Source: an uncultured Bacteroidales bacterium
Lineage (GTDB): Bacteria > Bacteroidota > Bacteroidia > Bacteroidales > Muribaculaceae
DNA: 64,000 nt
Direction of reading: 5' to 3'
Assembly: GCA_902760865.1 (NCBI GenBank)
Contig: CACWID010000016.1
Location: 1-64,000, forward strand
Part shown: piece by piece, positions 24,988 through 34,984 of the stretch
Numbering within the stretch: the stretch's first letter is position 1
Layout: each line of letters opens with the position of its first letter
Position numbers and translations under genes: made by a program
The notes under the pieces: generated by a model
The model's input: the letters and a program-made list of their open reading frames with translations, nothing else
What the model was told of the DNA's origin: nothing
The model's database searches: none

Positions 24988-25072
24988 TGTAGAGACGCAA
25001 AATTTTGCGTCTCAAGGGTCGGCATTTAGGCAGGGTCCTGTGGTTGGAGACGCAAGATTTTGCGTCTCTACA
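24988..25072. repeat. 85-bp palindromic MITE-like element
   Basis: The two ends are 26-bp inverted repeats with one mismatch (24988-25013 and 25047-25072), each starting TGTAGAGACGC when read inward. Each end is itself a palindrome around GACGCAAAATTTTGCGTC. The 33-bp centre has no coding content. Confidence 0.85.
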
Positions 25073-25249
25073 GGGCGGATGCCAACTAGAAACTTGGCAC
25101 TAGAGACTAGAAACTTTATCACCCTTAGCGTGAGGCCGTACTGGTGCTGATACTTGTAAAAATCGTTCATTGAGTAATAGAAATGTTACATTGAAACAAA
25201 TTTGCAAACAGAAGAACTAAAACTGATAGTCCCCTATATATTAATAGGT

Positions 25250-25257
25250 TAACTTTG
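25250..25257 (+). promoter_or_regulatory. -7 box of the fructan operon
   Basis: TAACTTTG fits TAnnTTTG and lies 53 nt before the susC start; the -33 element is missing, consistent with an activator-dependent promoter. Confidence 0.5.
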
Positions 25258-25310
25258 CGACCATATCGACATAAACTAATCATTTTTTATTAACCAAAAC
25301 CAACAGAACA

Positions 25311-28300
25311 ATGAACGAACTGAAAAGATTTCTACTCAGCTTCATGCTCATGTTGACGTGTACCCTAGTGTATGCGCAAACAGAAATCACAGGCACCGTC
25401 GTTGACGAGACGGGAGAGACCGTCATCGGCGCCACTGTGATGGAGAAAGGTACCACCAACGGTACAGTGACCGACTTTGACGGTGTCTTCACCATCAAGG
25501 TCAATCCCGGAGCAACCCTCGTCTTCTCCTACGTGGGCTTCCTTAACGTCGAGATGCCTGCCGCCAACGGCATGGTCGTGACGATGAAAGAAGACGCCCT
25601 CGCCCTGAACGAGATTGTCGTGACAGGTTATACCACGCAGCGCAAGGCCGACTTGACCGGCGCCGTGAGTGTAGTAAGCGTGACCGACCTGGCCAAGCAG
25701 AACGAGAACAACCCCATCAAGGCGATGCAGGGTCGCGTGCCGGGCATGAACATCTCGGCCGACGGTAACCCCTCGGGTGCAGCAACGGTGCGCATCCGTG
25801 GTACAGGTACCCTGAACAACAACGACCCGCTGTACATCATCGACGGTGTTCCCACCAAGGCCGGTATGCACGAGCTCAACGGTAACGATATCGAGAGCAT
25901 CCAGGTGCTGAAGGATGCCGCCTCGGCGTCTATCTACGGTAGCCGCGCTGCCAACGGTGTGATCATCATCACGACCAAGGGCGGCAAGGACGGCAAGGTG
26001 AAGATTGACTTCGATGCCAGCCTGTCGGTACAGACCTATGCCCACAAGATGAAGGTGCTCAACGCTAAGGAGTTCGGCCAGACGATGTGGCAGGGTTTTG
26101 TGAACGACGGCCTGAATCCCAACCTGAACGGCTTGGGTTACTACTATGACTGGAGTTACAATGCTCAGGGTGTTCCCGTTCTGAACAACATCACCATGAA
26201 CAAGTTCCTGGATCCTGCAGGCAAGACTCCCGCTGCCGATACCGACTGGTTCAAGGAGACTACCCGCACGGGCCTCGTTCAGCAGTATAACGTCTCGCTG
26301 AGCCAGGGTACCGAGAACGGCACCTCTTTCTTCTCGCTGGGATACTACAAGAACAAGGGTATCATCAAGCACTCTGACTTCCAGCGCCTCTCGGCCCGTA
26401 TGAACGCGACCTACAAGCTGTTGAACATCGGTGACCGCAAGATTGTGACCGTGGGTGAGCACTTCACCGTCAACCGCACCAACGAGCTGCAGGCTCCTGG
26501 CGGTTTCCTGGAGAACGTGCTGCAGTTCAACCCGTCGCTGCCCGTTTACACGACCGACGGCACTTATGCCGGTCCCGTGGGCGGCTATCCCGACCGCGAG
26601 AACCCCGTGGCCCGTCTGGACCGCAACAAGGATAACCGCTACACCTACTGGCGTATGTTCGGTGACGCCTTCATCAACATCAACCCGATTCAGGACCTGA
26701 ACCTGAAGACGACCTTCGGTCTTGACTATTCCCAGAAACAGCAGCGCATCTTCACTTATCCTATCACCGAGGGCACCGTGGCCAATCCGACCAATGCCGT
26801 CGAGCCCAAGCAGGAGCACTGGACCAAGTGGATGTGGAACGCCATTGCCACCTACAACCTGGAGCGCGGCAACCACCGCGGTGATATCCTGGTCGGTACC
26901 GAGCTCAACCGTGAGGATGACTCATGGCTCAGCGCCAAGGCCTATGACTTTGCAGTGCTCAACCCAGACTACATGTGGCCCAACGCAGCAGTCGGCGAGG
27001 CCGAGGGCTACGGCTCTGGCGAGGGCTACACGCTGGTATCCTTCTTCGGCAAGTTGAATTATACCTATGCTGACCGCTATCTGGCCAGCCTGACCCTGCG
27101 CTACGACGGTTCGAGCCGTTTCGGTCGCAACAACCGCTACGGTACGTTCCCCTCGGTCAGCCTCGGTTGGCGCATCAGCGAGGAACCCTTCATGCAGCGC
27201 ATGGAGTGGCTCGACAACCTCAAGCTGCGCGCATCGTGGGGACAGACCGGTAACCAGGAGATTTCCAACATTGCCCGCTACACCATCTTCGAGAGCAACT
27301 ACGGCGAGGCAGGATTCGGCGGCCAGAGCTACGGTACCAGCTACGACATTGCCGGTACCAACGGCGGCCAGACACTGCCCAGCGGTTTCAGGCGCACCCA
27401 GTTAGGCAACGATAACCTGAAGTGGGAAACCACGACACAGACCAACCTCGGTCTCGACTTCGGCCTGCTGCGCAATGCCCTGTACGGTTCATTTGAGTGG
27501 TACTACAAGAAGACCACCGACATTCTGGTTTACATGCCCGGCATCGGTGTGATGGGTGAGGGCAGCAGCCAGTGGATCAATGCTGGTGAGATGACCAATA
27601 AGGGTATCGAGCTGAACGTGGGCTACCGCGGCAGCGTGGGCGATTTCCAGTATGACATCTCCGGCAACATCGGCACCTATCGCAACAAGGTGACCAAGCT
27701 CCCCGAGACCCTGGCAGCAGCCGGCACCTTCGGCGGTAACGGCGTCGAGAGCGTTGTCGGTCATCCCATGGGCGCTCAGGTAGGTTACGTGTATGACGGC
27801 ATCTTCAAGAGCCAGGACGAGATCGACAACCATGCCGACCAGAATGGTGCCGGCCTGGGCCGCATCCGCTGGAAAGACCTGAACGGTGACGGTGTCATCA
27901 ACGAGAAGGACCAGAAGTGGATCTACTCGCCCGTGCCCGACTTCACTTGGGGTCTGAACATCTATCTTGAATACAAGAACTTTGACTTCACCATGTTCTG
28001 GCAGGGTGTACAGGGCGTTGACGTGATCAGCGACCTGAAGCGTGAGACCGACCTGTGGGCTGGTCTGAATATCACCAACCTGAACAAGGGCCGTCGCCTG
28101 CTCGACGCATGGACTCCCATGAACCCCACTTCCAATATTCCCGCTGTCAGCACGATGGACAACAACAACGAGAAGCGTGTCAGCAGCTACTTTGTGGAGA
28201 ACGGTTCCTTCGCCAAGATGCGTAACATCCAGCTGGGTTACAATTTCGGCACCGGCGTGTGTGACAAGTTGCACATCGCGCGCCTGCGCATGTATGTGTC

Positions 28301-28418
28301 AGCCCAGAATCTGCTGACCATCAAGAGCAAGTCATTTACCGGTGTGGATCCCGAGAATCCCAACTTCGGCTATCCTATCCCCCTCAATGTCACCTACGGT
28401 CTTAATGTTTCATTCTAA
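25311..28418 (+). CDS. SusC-like TonB-dependent outer-membrane transporter
   Basis: The 1035-residue protein has a signal peptide (MNELKRFLLSFMLMLTCTLV, cut after YAQ), a carboxypeptidase-D-like beta domain (ITGTVVDETGETVIGATVME) at about 24-100, the TonB-box-like LNEIVVTGY, a plug (AMQGRVPGMNI, VRIRGTGTLNNNDPLYIIDG, ASASIYGSRAANGVIIITTK) and a beta-barrel ending in YGLNVSF. It imports fructan oligosaccharides across the outer membrane with the SusD protein. It has no STN domain, so it is not an anti-sigma-linked type, which fits control by the hybrid regulator. SusD starts 16 bp downstream. Confidence 0.97.
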   Translation: MNELKRFLLSFMLMLTCTLVYAQTEITGTVVDETGETVIGATVMEKGTTNGTVTDFDGVFTIKVNPGATLVFSYVGFLNVEMPAANGMVVTMKEDALALNEIVVTGYTTQRKADLTGAVSVVSVTDLAKQNENNPIKAMQGRVPGMNISADGNPSGAATVRIRGTGTLNNNDPLYIIDGVPTKAGMHELNGNDIESIQVLKDAASASIYGSRAANGVIIITTKGGKDGKVKIDFDASLSVQTYAHKMKVLNAKEFGQTMWQGFVNDGLNPNLNGLGYYYDWSYNAQGVPVLNNITMNKFLDPAGKTPAADTDWFKETTRTGLVQQYNVSLSQGTENGTSFFSLGYYKNKGIIKHSDFQRLSARMNATYKLLNIGDRKIVTVGEHFTVNRTNELQAPGGFLENVLQFNPSLPVYTTDGTYAGPVGGYPDRENPVARLDRNKDNRYTYWRMFGDAFININPIQDLNLKTTFGLDYSQKQQRIFTYPITEGTVANPTNAVEPKQEHWTKWMWNAIATYNLERGNHRGDILVGTELNREDDSWLSAKAYDFAVLNPDYMWPNAAVGEAEGYGSGEGYTLVSFFGKLNYTYADRYLASLTLRYDGSSRFGRNNRYGTFPSVSLGWRISEEPFMQRMEWLDNLKLRASWGQTGNQEISNIARYTIFESNYGEAGFGGQSYGTSYDIAGTNGGQTLPSGFRRTQLGNDNLKWETTTQTNLGLDFGLLRNALYGSFEWYYKKTTDILVYMPGIGVMGEGSSQWINAGEMTNKGIELNVGYRGSVGDFQYDISGNIGTYRNKVTKLPETLAAAGTFGGNGVESVVGHPMGAQVGYVYDGIFKSQDEIDNHADQNGAGLGRIRWKDLNGDGVINEKDQKWIYSPVPDFTWGLNIYLEYKNFDFTMFWQGVQGVDVISDLKRETDLWAGLNITNLNKGRRLLDAWTPMNPTSNIPAVSTMDNNNEKRVSSYFVENGSFAKMRNIQLGYNFGTGVCDKLHIARLRMYVSAQNLLTIKSKSFTGVDPENPNFGYPIPLNVTYGLNVSF

Positions 28419-28434
28419 AAATTCAAGATTCACT

Positions 28435-30174
28435 ATGAAAAAGATATTCAATATATTGTGCGTCGGCCTGGTTTGCTGCAGTGCCACCACATTGTTTACC
28501 TCTTGTGACGATTTTCTCGACGAGCACAAGCCTCAAGCCACACTCAGTGACGAGCAGGTAAAGTCGCCCGAGAATGCCGAGGCCATGGCCATCTCGGCCT
28601 ACGCCATCTTCACATCTGCCGAGGACATCAACTCATCATTCTCGATGTGGAACTTCGACGTCCGTAGTGATGACGCCTACAAGGGTGGTAACGGTACCAG
28701 CGACGGTGACGTCTTCCATCAGCTGGAGGTCCAGCAGGGCGTGCTCACCACCAACTGGAACATTAATGACATGTGGGTGAGGTTGTACAACAGCCTGTCT
28801 CGCGTGAACAGTGCCATCGCCCTGCTCAAGGAGACTGACGACAGCTTTACCATGAAGGCCCAGCGCCTGGCCGAGATGAAATTCTTGCGTGCCTATGGCC
28901 ACTTCCTGCTCAAGCGCCTGTACAAGAACATCCCCTTTGTCACCAACGAGAACCTGACCTACGACGAGTATAACGAGCTGTCCAACACCCAGTACACCAA
29001 CGACGAGGGCTGGCAACTCATCATCGACGACCTGATGGAGGCCTACAACACCCTGCCCGCAGTGCAGCAGGACAAGGGCCGCCCCACCCGTGCCGCCGCT
29101 GCCGCTTTCCTGGCTAAGGTTTATCTCTACAAGGCTTACCGTCAGGATGATGCCAACAGCAATCAGGTGACGAGCATCAACCAGGCTGACCTGGAGAAGG
29201 TGATCGAGTTCACCAATCCCGCCCTGTATTCCAACTACGGTCTGGAGGCTGACATCCACAACAACTTCCGTCCCGAGGAAGAGTACGAGAATGGTATCGA
29301 GAGCATCTGGGCCATCCAGTACTCCCGCAACGACGGTTCCACCTATGGTAACCTGAACTGGAGCTACGGCTTGATTCCGCCCAACATCCCCGGTGCTACC
29401 GACGGTGGCTGCGACTTCTACAAGCCCTCGCAGAACCTGGTGAATGCCTACCGTACCGGTGCCGATGGTCTTCCCCTGCTCGACACCTTCAACGAGAAGG
29501 ATTATAGCATCGCTGAGGACAATGCCGACCCGCGTCTGTTCCTGACCGTCGGTATGCCCGGACTGCCCTACATGTTCAACCGCAAGTACATGATGGAGGA
29601 GACCAGCATCTGGAGCCGCAGCAACGGTCTGTATGGCTACTACGTGTCCCTCAAGCACAATGTTGACCCCGCCCTCATCGGCAGCTACCTCATCAAGGGC
29701 TCTTATTGGGCCAGCTCGATGAACCGCATCGTCTTCCGCTATGCCGACGTGCTGTTGATGCGTGCCGAGGCTTATGCACAGCTGGGCCAGGCCGACCAGG
29801 CCATCAACCTCGTGAACCAGCTGCGCTCGCGTGCTGCCACCAGCACCCAGATGATTTCCAGCTATCCCAACGCCTATGGCGTGAAGATGTTCATCAGCAA
29901 CTATCGCGGCAGCTATTCCAAGGATCAGGCTGTGAAGATCGTGAAGATGGAACGCCGTCTGGAGATGGGTATGGAGAGCGAGCGCTTCTTCGACCTCGTG
30001 CGCTGGGGTGATGCCGCCACGGTGCTCAACAAGTACTACTCTGAGGAAATCGGCAGCTGTGCCATTTACAGTGCCGCCCATTTCACGGCCAACAAGGACG
30101 AGTACCTGCCCATCCCGTTCAGTCAGATTTCGGCTTCCAACGGCCATTACACACAGAACATTGGCAACTGGTAA
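28435..30174 (+). CDS. SusD-like surface glycan-binding lipoprotein
   Basis: The 579-residue protein starts at the ATG at 28435, since the lipoprotein signal MKKIFNILCVGLVCCSATTL leads to TSC, lipid on Cys24; the longer open frame overlaps susC. Acidic residues follow the cysteine (DDFLDE), as in surface-exported Bacteroidota lipoproteins. SusD features include MKFLRAYGHFLL, TRAAAAAFLAKVYLYKA, VLLMRAEAYAQLGQADQAIN and MERRLEMGMESERFFDLVRW. It caps the SusC barrel and binds the glycan. Confidence 0.96.
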   Translation: MKKIFNILCVGLVCCSATTLFTSCDDFLDEHKPQATLSDEQVKSPENAEAMAISAYAIFTSAEDINSSFSMWNFDVRSDDAYKGGNGTSDGDVFHQLEVQQGVLTTNWNINDMWVRLYNSLSRVNSAIALLKETDDSFTMKAQRLAEMKFLRAYGHFLLKRLYKNIPFVTNENLTYDEYNELSNTQYTNDEGWQLIIDDLMEAYNTLPAVQQDKGRPTRAAAAAFLAKVYLYKAYRQDDANSNQVTSINQADLEKVIEFTNPALYSNYGLEADIHNNFRPEEEYENGIESIWAIQYSRNDGSTYGNLNWSYGLIPPNIPGATDGGCDFYKPSQNLVNAYRTGADGLPLLDTFNEKDYSIAEDNADPRLFLTVGMPGLPYMFNRKYMMEETSIWSRSNGLYGYYVSLKHNVDPALIGSYLIKGSYWASSMNRIVFRYADVLLMRAEAYAQLGQADQAINLVNQLRSRAATSTQMISSYPNAYGVKMFISNYRGSYSKDQAVKIVKMERRLEMGMESERFFDLVRWGDAATVLNKYYSEEIGSCAIYSAAHFTANKDEYLPIPFSQISASNGHYTQNIGNW

Positions 30175-30198
30175 TCACTGCAACATAGTTAAATTCCG

Positions 30199-31629
30199 AT
30201 GAATAAAATAACAATGATTATGAAAGCTAAGTTATTATATATATTCTGTGCGTGTCTTGCCTGCTGCGGACTCGCCTCAATGCTCAGTTCATGCTCTGAT
30301 GACAACGTCAGTGACCTGCAGTTGTCGGGCAACTGCATGATTGATCAGCTCTCCCTTGACAATTTTGAGGGAATCATCGACTTGCCCTCGCGCTCCATCA
30401 TTGTCCGTCTGCCCGAGGTCTATGAGACATCGGCCATGAAGGTCACGGCATTGAAGATGTCGGATGGCGCCGTGTGCAACATTAACCAGGGCGAGACCGT
30501 CAACATGGATGCCGCCAAGGTGCTCCGCGTCAAGAACGGTGACGTCTTCATGGACTGGACGCTGTCTGTCCTCCACGACGAGGCCCGCATCACCGAATTT
30601 GTGATCAACGACATCTACACGGGTACCATCGACCAGGAGGCCAAGACGATTATTGTCTATATCCCTGCTACGCTCGATATCACCAACCTGGTACCGACCA
30701 TTACCTATAGCAAGAATGCTACGATCACCCCGTCGTCGGGTGTGGCTCAGGACTTCTCGCAGCCTGTCACCTACACGGTGAAGAACAACTCTGCCGAGAG
30801 CGTCTATACCGTCAGGGTTATCGCCATCAGCAAGCCCAAGGCCCTCTTCCTGGGCTCCGCTCCCACGATGAACGAGCTTGATCCTGAGGCTCAGGCTGCC
30901 TGCCAGTGGATGCTGGGCAATGTCGAGAGCTCGCTCTATGCTTCGTTTGCCGACCTGCGTGCCGGCACGCTCGACCTGTCGGAGTGCAAGCTCATCTGGT
31001 GGCACTGGCACGTTGACGGCGGCGTGGATGGCCATGACAACTTTGTCGCCAAGGCTACCGACGCGATGAACACCCTGAACGAGCTGCGCCAGTTCTACGA
31101 GAACGGCGGCGCCCTGCTGCTCACCCGCTATGCTGTCAACCTGCCGTCCTTCATCGGTACCACCGGTGACGACGAGTGGACGACGCCCAACAACTGCTGG
31201 GGTCAGGACGAGGCTTATGCCGAGCTGTGCGGCGGCCCGTGGACCTTCCGCATCTTTGACGGCCAGAACGACCATCCCCTCTATCAGGGTCTTGTGGCTG
31301 GTGACAACCCCAACGAGGTTTATTGCACCGATGCCGGTTACCACATCACCAACTCCACCGCCCAGTACCACATCGGTACCGACTGGGGAGGCTATGACAA
31401 CTATGACGTATGGACCGGCCGCACCGGCGGTAAGGTTCTCGGCGTAGGTGGCGACGGCGCTATCGTCCTCTGGGAGTATCCCGCTCATGACGGCAAGGGT
31501 GGCATCATCTGCGTCGGCTCGGGCTGCTACGACTGGTATTCCTATACCTACGAGGCTGGTTACTCCGAGAAGTACCACAAGAACATTGAGATTATGACCA
31601 AGAACGCTATCAACTATTTAACTCACTAA
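30199..31629 (+). CDS. DUF4960 surface glycan-binding lipoprotein (SusE position)
   Basis: The 476-residue protein has a lipoprotein signal with lipid on Cys32 (SMLSSCSDDN), followed by the acidic DD of surface export. The first half has Ig-like beta segments (TEFVINDIYTGTIDQEAKTI; PVTYTVKNNSAESVYTVRV). The second half, from KALFLGSAPTMNELD to the end, resembles DUF4960 with WWHWHVDGGVDGHDN and GGALLLTRYAVN. The protein in this place in the B. thetaiotaomicron levan locus (BT1761) binds levan at the cell surface; the same role is inferred. Family assignment is from memory of the pattern. Confidence 0.85.
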   Translation: MNKITMIMKAKLLYIFCACLACCGLASMLSSCSDDNVSDLQLSGNCMIDQLSLDNFEGIIDLPSRSIIVRLPEVYETSAMKVTALKMSDGAVCNINQGETVNMDAAKVLRVKNGDVFMDWTLSVLHDEARITEFVINDIYTGTIDQEAKTIIVYIPATLDITNLVPTITYSKNATITPSSGVAQDFSQPVTYTVKNNSAESVYTVRVIAISKPKALFLGSAPTMNELDPEAQAACQWMLGNVESSLYASFADLRAGTLDLSECKLIWWHWHVDGGVDGHDNFVAKATDAMNTLNELRQFYENGGALLLTRYAVNLPSFIGTTGDDEWTTPNNCWGQDEAYAELCGGPWTFRIFDGQNDHPLYQGLVAGDNPNEVYCTDAGYHITNSTAQYHIGTDWGGYDNYDVWTGRTGGKVLGVGGDGAIVLWEYPAHDGKGGIICVGSGCYDWYSYTYEAGYSEKYHKNIEIMTKNAINYLTH

Positions 31630-31636
31630 TTGACTC

Positions 31637-33258
31637 ATGAAACAGTACAAGAATATTTTCAGCGCATTGCTGCTGTGTTGCTTTATGGTCGCCTTGTCGG
31701 CATGCAGCGAGGAGAAGTTCGGTCCCGATCCCTCCAAGGACTGGGACGGTTCGACCGCTTTCTTCAACTCGGTGGACGAGGCTGGTTTCGAGACCTACTA
31801 CAATCCGGCCATCGGCCGTTGTGGTGACCCGATGCCTTTCTATGACGCTAAGGCAGGTCACTTCAAGGTACTCTACCTGCAGGAGTTTGACAACAATGCC
31901 GCGTTCAACTACCACCCCTTCTGGGGCGTGTACACTGTTGACGGCGCATACTATCAGTCGCTGGGCGAGGTTCTGCCCACCGGCTCCTCTCCCGACGAGC
32001 AGGATGCTGCCCTGGGTACGGGCTGCTGCGTCTATAATGAGAAGGACGGTATGTACTACATCTATTATACGGGTCATGACCGTTATGGCCGCGAGGCCGT
32101 GATGAGGGCTACCTCGTCTGACTTCAAGGACTGGTCCAAGGACGCCTTGTGGATGTTGAAGGGCTCGACCTATGGCTACTCGGACAACGACTTCCGCGAC
32201 CCGCAGATCTTTGTTGCCGACGACGGCCAGTACCGTATGGTCATCTCCAGCAACCTGAAGTTCGCCGAGTTCAAGTCCAGCGACTTGAAGACGTGGGAAC
32301 ACGTCGGCAACTTCCCGATGATTTGGGACCGCATGTGTGAGTGCCCCGACATCTTCAAGATGGGCAACTACTGGTATCTCGTCTACAGCGAGGGCTACCG
32401 TGCTTCATGGAGCCGCAAGGTGAAGTATATGATGGCTAACTCATGGGAGGCCCTGAAGGCCTGCTTCAACGATCCCGGTGCCAACTGGCCCCGCGACGGC
32501 CATGAGGGCGTACTCGACACCCGTGCTTTCTATGCCGGCAAGACGGCAAGCGACGGTGTGGACCGCTACATCTGGGGTTGGTGCCCCTACCGCACCGGCA
32601 ACACCATCCACGACAAGAACATCAACGTGGGTGCCGGTGGCGAGCCCAACTGGTCGGGTGCGCTGGTATGCCACAAGATCATCCAGCAGCGCTGGTATGC
32701 CACAAGATCATCCAGCACGCCGACGGTACGCTCACCGTGGGTGAAGTGCCTGCTATCGCAGCTAAGTTCAACAAGGAGCAGAACGTCAAGGTGATGGCCA
32801 GCAACGGCGCTCAGATGAGCGGTGTCAATGGCAAGCTCTCGGGTGATGGCGCCTATGTGCTCTACAACCGCCTGGGTACCTGCAACCACATCTCGTTCAC
32901 GGTGACCACCTCCAACAACTGGGACCGCTTCGGCATCTCGCTGGTGCGCGGTACCGACAGTGACCGTTATTACACGATGATGGTCAACCCCGAGGACGAG
33001 AATCACCGCAAGGTGAACTTCGAGCAGGAGGGTAAGGCCGGTAAGGGCTTTATCGAGGGTATCGATGGCTACTGGTTCGAGCGTCCCGCCGACAACGTTT
33101 ACCACATCAACATCTACACCGACAACTCGGTGATGGTGATGTACATCAACGACGTCTGCGCCTACACCAACCGTATCTACGGCATCCAGAAGAACTGCTG
33201 GAGTATCAACAATTATGGTGGCAATATCACCATTTCTGACCTGAAAGTATTCCAGTAA
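31637..33258 (+). pseudogene. GH32-like fructanase lipoprotein, frameshifted by a 29-bp tandem duplication
   Basis: The gene starts MKQYKNIFSALLLCCFMVAL with lipid on Cys23 and acidic residues after it (SEEK). The GH32 triad is present: Asp64 in GDPMPFYD, Asp188 in FRDPQIF and Glu235 in CECPDIF. At 32660-32717 a 29-bp unit occurs twice in tandem with no mismatch; 29 is not a multiple of 3, so the frame shifts and stops at 32794 after an unrelated tail. Removing one unit restores SGALVCHKIIQHADGTLTVG and an open frame to 33258, 530 residues in all, with a beta-sandwich C-terminal domain. By position it matches the endo-levanase BT1760. It may be a pseudogene, a reversible switch or an assembly error. 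Confidence 0.85.
32660..32717 (+). repeat. Exact 29-bp tandem duplication inside the GH32-like gene
   Basis: Two identical copies, 32660-32688 and 32689-32717, begin GCGCTGGTATGCC. The second copy causes the frameshift. The join is clean and the sequence on each side continues the normal reading frame when one copy is ignored. Confidence 0.97.
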
Positions 33259-33285
33259 ACGGTAAAAAGTAGTACCTTTACGACC

Positions 33286-34947
33286 ATGAACAGATTCTTA
33301 ACTATTCTGGCGGCAGTGCTCGTGGCCTTCTCGGCCACGGCACTGGCCCCCCAGTTATTGAGCGAGAACCACGCCATGCTGCGGGTTGACGCTACGGGCA
33401 GGTACCTGTTGCTGCCCGTGCAGGAGAAAGAGGAGAACGCCTACGTGCGCGTCATTGTGAACAACGAGCAGGTGCAGACGCTCAACGTGCGTCTTGCGGT
33501 GGACAAGGTGGACTACTATGTGCCACTGGATATCCAGCGCTACGGCAACAAGAAGGTGCTGGTTGACATTTCTTTCCATGGCGACCGCCGCACGACGGGT
33601 GCCGTCAAGGATTTTGTCTGCTGGCGTGAGATGCGGGTGACCGACACGTTTGATGACAGCAACCGTGAGCGTTTCCGTCCCGCCTATCATCACACTCCCG
33701 CCTATGGCTGGATGAACGACCCCAACGGTATGTTCTACAAGGATGGTGTGTGGCACCTGTACTACCAGTGGAACCCCTACGGCTCGCAGTGGGAGAACAT
33801 GACCTGGGGCCACTCGACCTCGACCGACCTGATCCACTGGACCCACCAGCCCACCGCCATCGAGCCTGATGCGCTGGGAACCATCTTCTCGGGCTCCTGT
33901 GTGACCAACGGCGACGAGGTGGTGGCTATCTACACCTCGGCTGGGCAGAACCAGACCCAGTCTATCGCCATCTCGCACGACAACGGCATGACGTTCGACA
34001 AGTATGAGGGTAACCCCGTGCTGACGAGCGATGTGCCCGACTTCCGCGACCCGAACCCCTTCTGGAACAGCGACATCAACGCCTGGAACCTGATTCTCGC
34101 TGCCGGTCAGGAGATGAATATCTACAGTTCCAAGGACCTGAAGAACTGGAAGTATGAGAGTTCCTTCGGCAAGGAATACGGTAACCACGGTGGTGTGTGG
34201 GAGTGCCCCGACCTGATGAAGATCGACGGCAAGTGGGTGCTCATCTGCAACATCAACCCCGGCGGCCCCTTCGGCGGCTCGGCAACTCAGTACTTTGTGG
34301 GCGACTTCGACGGCCACAAGTTCACCTGTGAGTCGATGCCCAAGGTCACCAAGTGGATGGACTACGGCAAGGACCACTATGCCACGGTATCGTTCTACAA
34401 CGCGCCTCAGGGCCGCCATGTGGTCATCGCGTGGATGTCCAACTGGCAGTATGCCAACCAGGTGCCCACGCGTCAGTTCCGCAGCGCCAACTCGATTCCC
34501 CGCGACTTGGGCTTGTTCACCGACGGTGAGGAGTCCTATGTCAGCGTGAAGCCTTCGCCTGAGATGCTCGCAGCCCGCGGTGCCAAGGTGAAGAAGCCGA
34601 CCGAGACCTGTGAAATCGTTGTGGATGTGAAAAACTCGATGGAACTGACCCTGTCCAACGCCAATGGCGAGCAGGTGGTGATGAAATATGACGCTGCCAA
34701 GCAGACCTTTGTGATGGACCGCACGGCCAGCGGTGACGCTTCGTTCAGCGAGGCCTTCCCTGTGGTGACCGAAGCTCCCACCCATGGTGCCATCAAGCAG
34801 CTGCGCATCTTCGTTGACCGTTGCAGCATCGAGGCCTTTGATGCCGACGGCAAGATGGCGATGACCAACCTCGTGTTCCCCACCACGCCTTACACCAACC
34901 TCAAGGTCAAGGGCGGCAAGGCCACGATTTACCAGATTAGCTATTAG
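33286..34947 (+). CDS. Secreted GH32 fructan hydrolase (exo-type)
   Basis: The 553-residue enzyme has a signal peptide (MNRFLTILAAVLVAFSATAL), an N-terminal beta domain of about 110 residues (DUF4980-like), a five-bladed propeller with the GH32 triad: nucleophile Asp145 in GWMNDPNG, Asp255 in FRDPNPFW and Glu306 in WECPDL, and a C-terminal beta-sandwich ending with FVDRCSIEAFDADGK. It lacks a lipobox, so it is probably periplasmic and releases fructose from imported oligosaccharides, as BT1759 does. It is the only intact GH32 in the locus. It lies 27 bp after the frameshifted gene. Confidence 0.95.
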   Translation: MNRFLTILAAVLVAFSATALAPQLLSENHAMLRVDATGRYLLLPVQEKEENAYVRVIVNNEQVQTLNVRLAVDKVDYYVPLDIQRYGNKKVLVDISFHGDRRTTGAVKDFVCWREMRVTDTFDDSNRERFRPAYHHTPAYGWMNDPNGMFYKDGVWHLYYQWNPYGSQWENMTWGHSTSTDLIHWTHQPTAIEPDALGTIFSGSCVTNGDEVVAIYTSAGQNQTQSIAISHDNGMTFDKYEGNPVLTSDVPDFRDPNPFWNSDINAWNLILAAGQEMNIYSSKDLKNWKYESSFGKEYGNHGGVWECPDLMKIDGKWVLICNINPGGPFGGSATQYFVGDFDGHKFTCESMPKVTKWMDYGKDHYATVSFYNAPQGRHVVIAWMSNWQYANQVPTRQFRSANSIPRDLGLFTDGEESYVSVKPSPEMLAARGAKVKKPTETCEIVVDVKNSMELTLSNANGEQVVMKYDAAKQTFVMDRTASGDASFSEAFPVVTEAPTHGAIKQLRIFVDRCSIEAFDADGKMAMTNLVFPTTPYTNLKVKGGKATIYQISY

Positions 34948-34984
34948 CCTTTAGCTGAATTCCAATAACTTAAAACTAAATAAT

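Larger units (their letters stand above)
24767..25310. other. susC upstream region with repeats and -7 box
   Basis: The 544 bases have no gene. They contain inverted copies of the GCGGATGCC/AATTCGT repeat (24796-24900), the palindromic element at 24988-25072, a 4-unit CTAGAAA-type array (25086-25113), a TTAGCGTGAGGCC motif shared with 2386 and 37409, and TAACTTTG at 25250-25257, the -7 box of susC. No TTTG stands at -33, as expected if the promoter needs the upstream regulator. CCTAT-N6-ATAGG just before the box (25233-25248) could be an operator, which is inference. Confidence 0.6.

Noticed and set aside
25365..26876. 503-codon minus-strand frame inside susC
   Set aside because: It is an antisense shadow; the plus strand has the conserved carboxypeptidase-like and plug domains.
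28636..30147. 503-codon minus-strand frame inside susD
   Set aside because: It is an antisense shadow of a clear SusD protein.
32578..33258. Possible separate gene starting at 32578
   Set aside because: The first 30 or so codons are out-of-frame translation of the GH32-like gene; the rest is the displaced C-terminal half of that gene beyond the 29-bp duplication.
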